Source of the DNA: a virus
Length of the DNA stretch: 37,022 nt
Virus record (IMG/VR): IMGVR_UViG_3300008107_000892
Location: 1-37,022 of that record
Direction: 5' to 3' (one strand)
Part shown: one piece after another, positions 36,977 to 37,022 of the stretch
Layout of the letters: each line of letters opens with the position of its first letter
How positions within the stretch are numbered: the stretch's first letter is position 1
Notes under the pieces: model-generated
Seen by the model: the letters and a program-made list of their open reading frames with translations, nothing else
Databases searched by the model: none
Told to the model about the DNA's origin: nothing
Position numbers and translations under genes: made by a program

Positions 36977-37010
36977 CTAAAAAATCCTCTTGAAATTTTT
37001 ATTCTATTAA

Positions 37011-37018
37011 TATTTATA
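37011..37018 (-). promoter_or_regulatory. Late box of the Ig-like virion gene
   Basis: TATAAATA on the minus strand, 34 nt before the ATG at 36976. Confidence 0.65.
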
Positions 37019-37022
37019 AAAA

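Overview
The window is part of the genome of a T4-like cyanophage (cyanomyovirus). The evidence is a syntenic set of T4-type core genes (gp26, gp4, gp48, gp53, gp32, gp59, gp33, RNase H, gp61, NrdA and NrdB) combined with cyanobacterial auxiliary genes (psbA, petF-type ferredoxin, two hli genes, PhoH, a DUF1825 protein, an SLH-domain porin) and ten tRNA or tRNA-like genes. The DNA is AT-rich and densely packed, mostly on the minus strand, with many ATGA and TAATG stop/start overlaps. The host is a unicellular cyanobacterium, probably Synechococcus-like; the species cannot be fixed from the sequence.

Layout. 1-8.8 kb is a tail/baseplate/head-completion block: two tandem tape-measure-like proteins (one carrying an M23 peptidase domain), the gp26-like protein with a convincing -1 frameshift signal, a tube-like protein, an unknown, gp4, and divergently gp48-gp53. 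8.8-17.1 kb is a replication/nucleotide block: gp32, DUF1825, gp59, gp33, PD-(D/E)XK nuclease, PhoH, a broken thyX, DUF6433, RNase H, glutaredoxin and several small unknowns. 17.1-23.3 kb is accessory: small regulators, tRNA-Ser, a nuclease-like protein, a broken psbA, small membrane proteins, a GH24 lysozyme, an hli/ferredoxin/hli operon and the porin. 23.5-28.4 kb is a tRNA array interleaved with small genes. 27.4-31 kb carries a putative capsid-targeted protein, RlpA-like and C39-like proteins, a resolvase-like nuclease and a large repeat-bearing basic protein. 31-35.5 kb holds nrdB, nrdA and the gp61 primase; the end holds a coiled-coil membrane protein and virion-type genes.

Regulation is unusually legible. 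At least fourteen minus-strand sigma70-type promoters have an exact TTGACA -35 box, a 16-18 nt spacer and a TAnnnT-like -10. Several lie inside coding sequences or inside intrinsic terminators. T4-type late boxes (TATAAATA/CATAAATA) precede structural genes and also psbA and the porin gene. Notable points are the gp26 frameshift cassette, the nested terminator-promoter modules, the mirrored late promoters whose boxes contain the start codons of gp4 and gp48, and internal deletions in three auxiliary genes: psbA lacks 38 nt, thyX is frameshifted and short, and the ferredoxin lacks three of four cluster cysteines. Those deletions are either real decay or assembly artefacts and need read-level checking.
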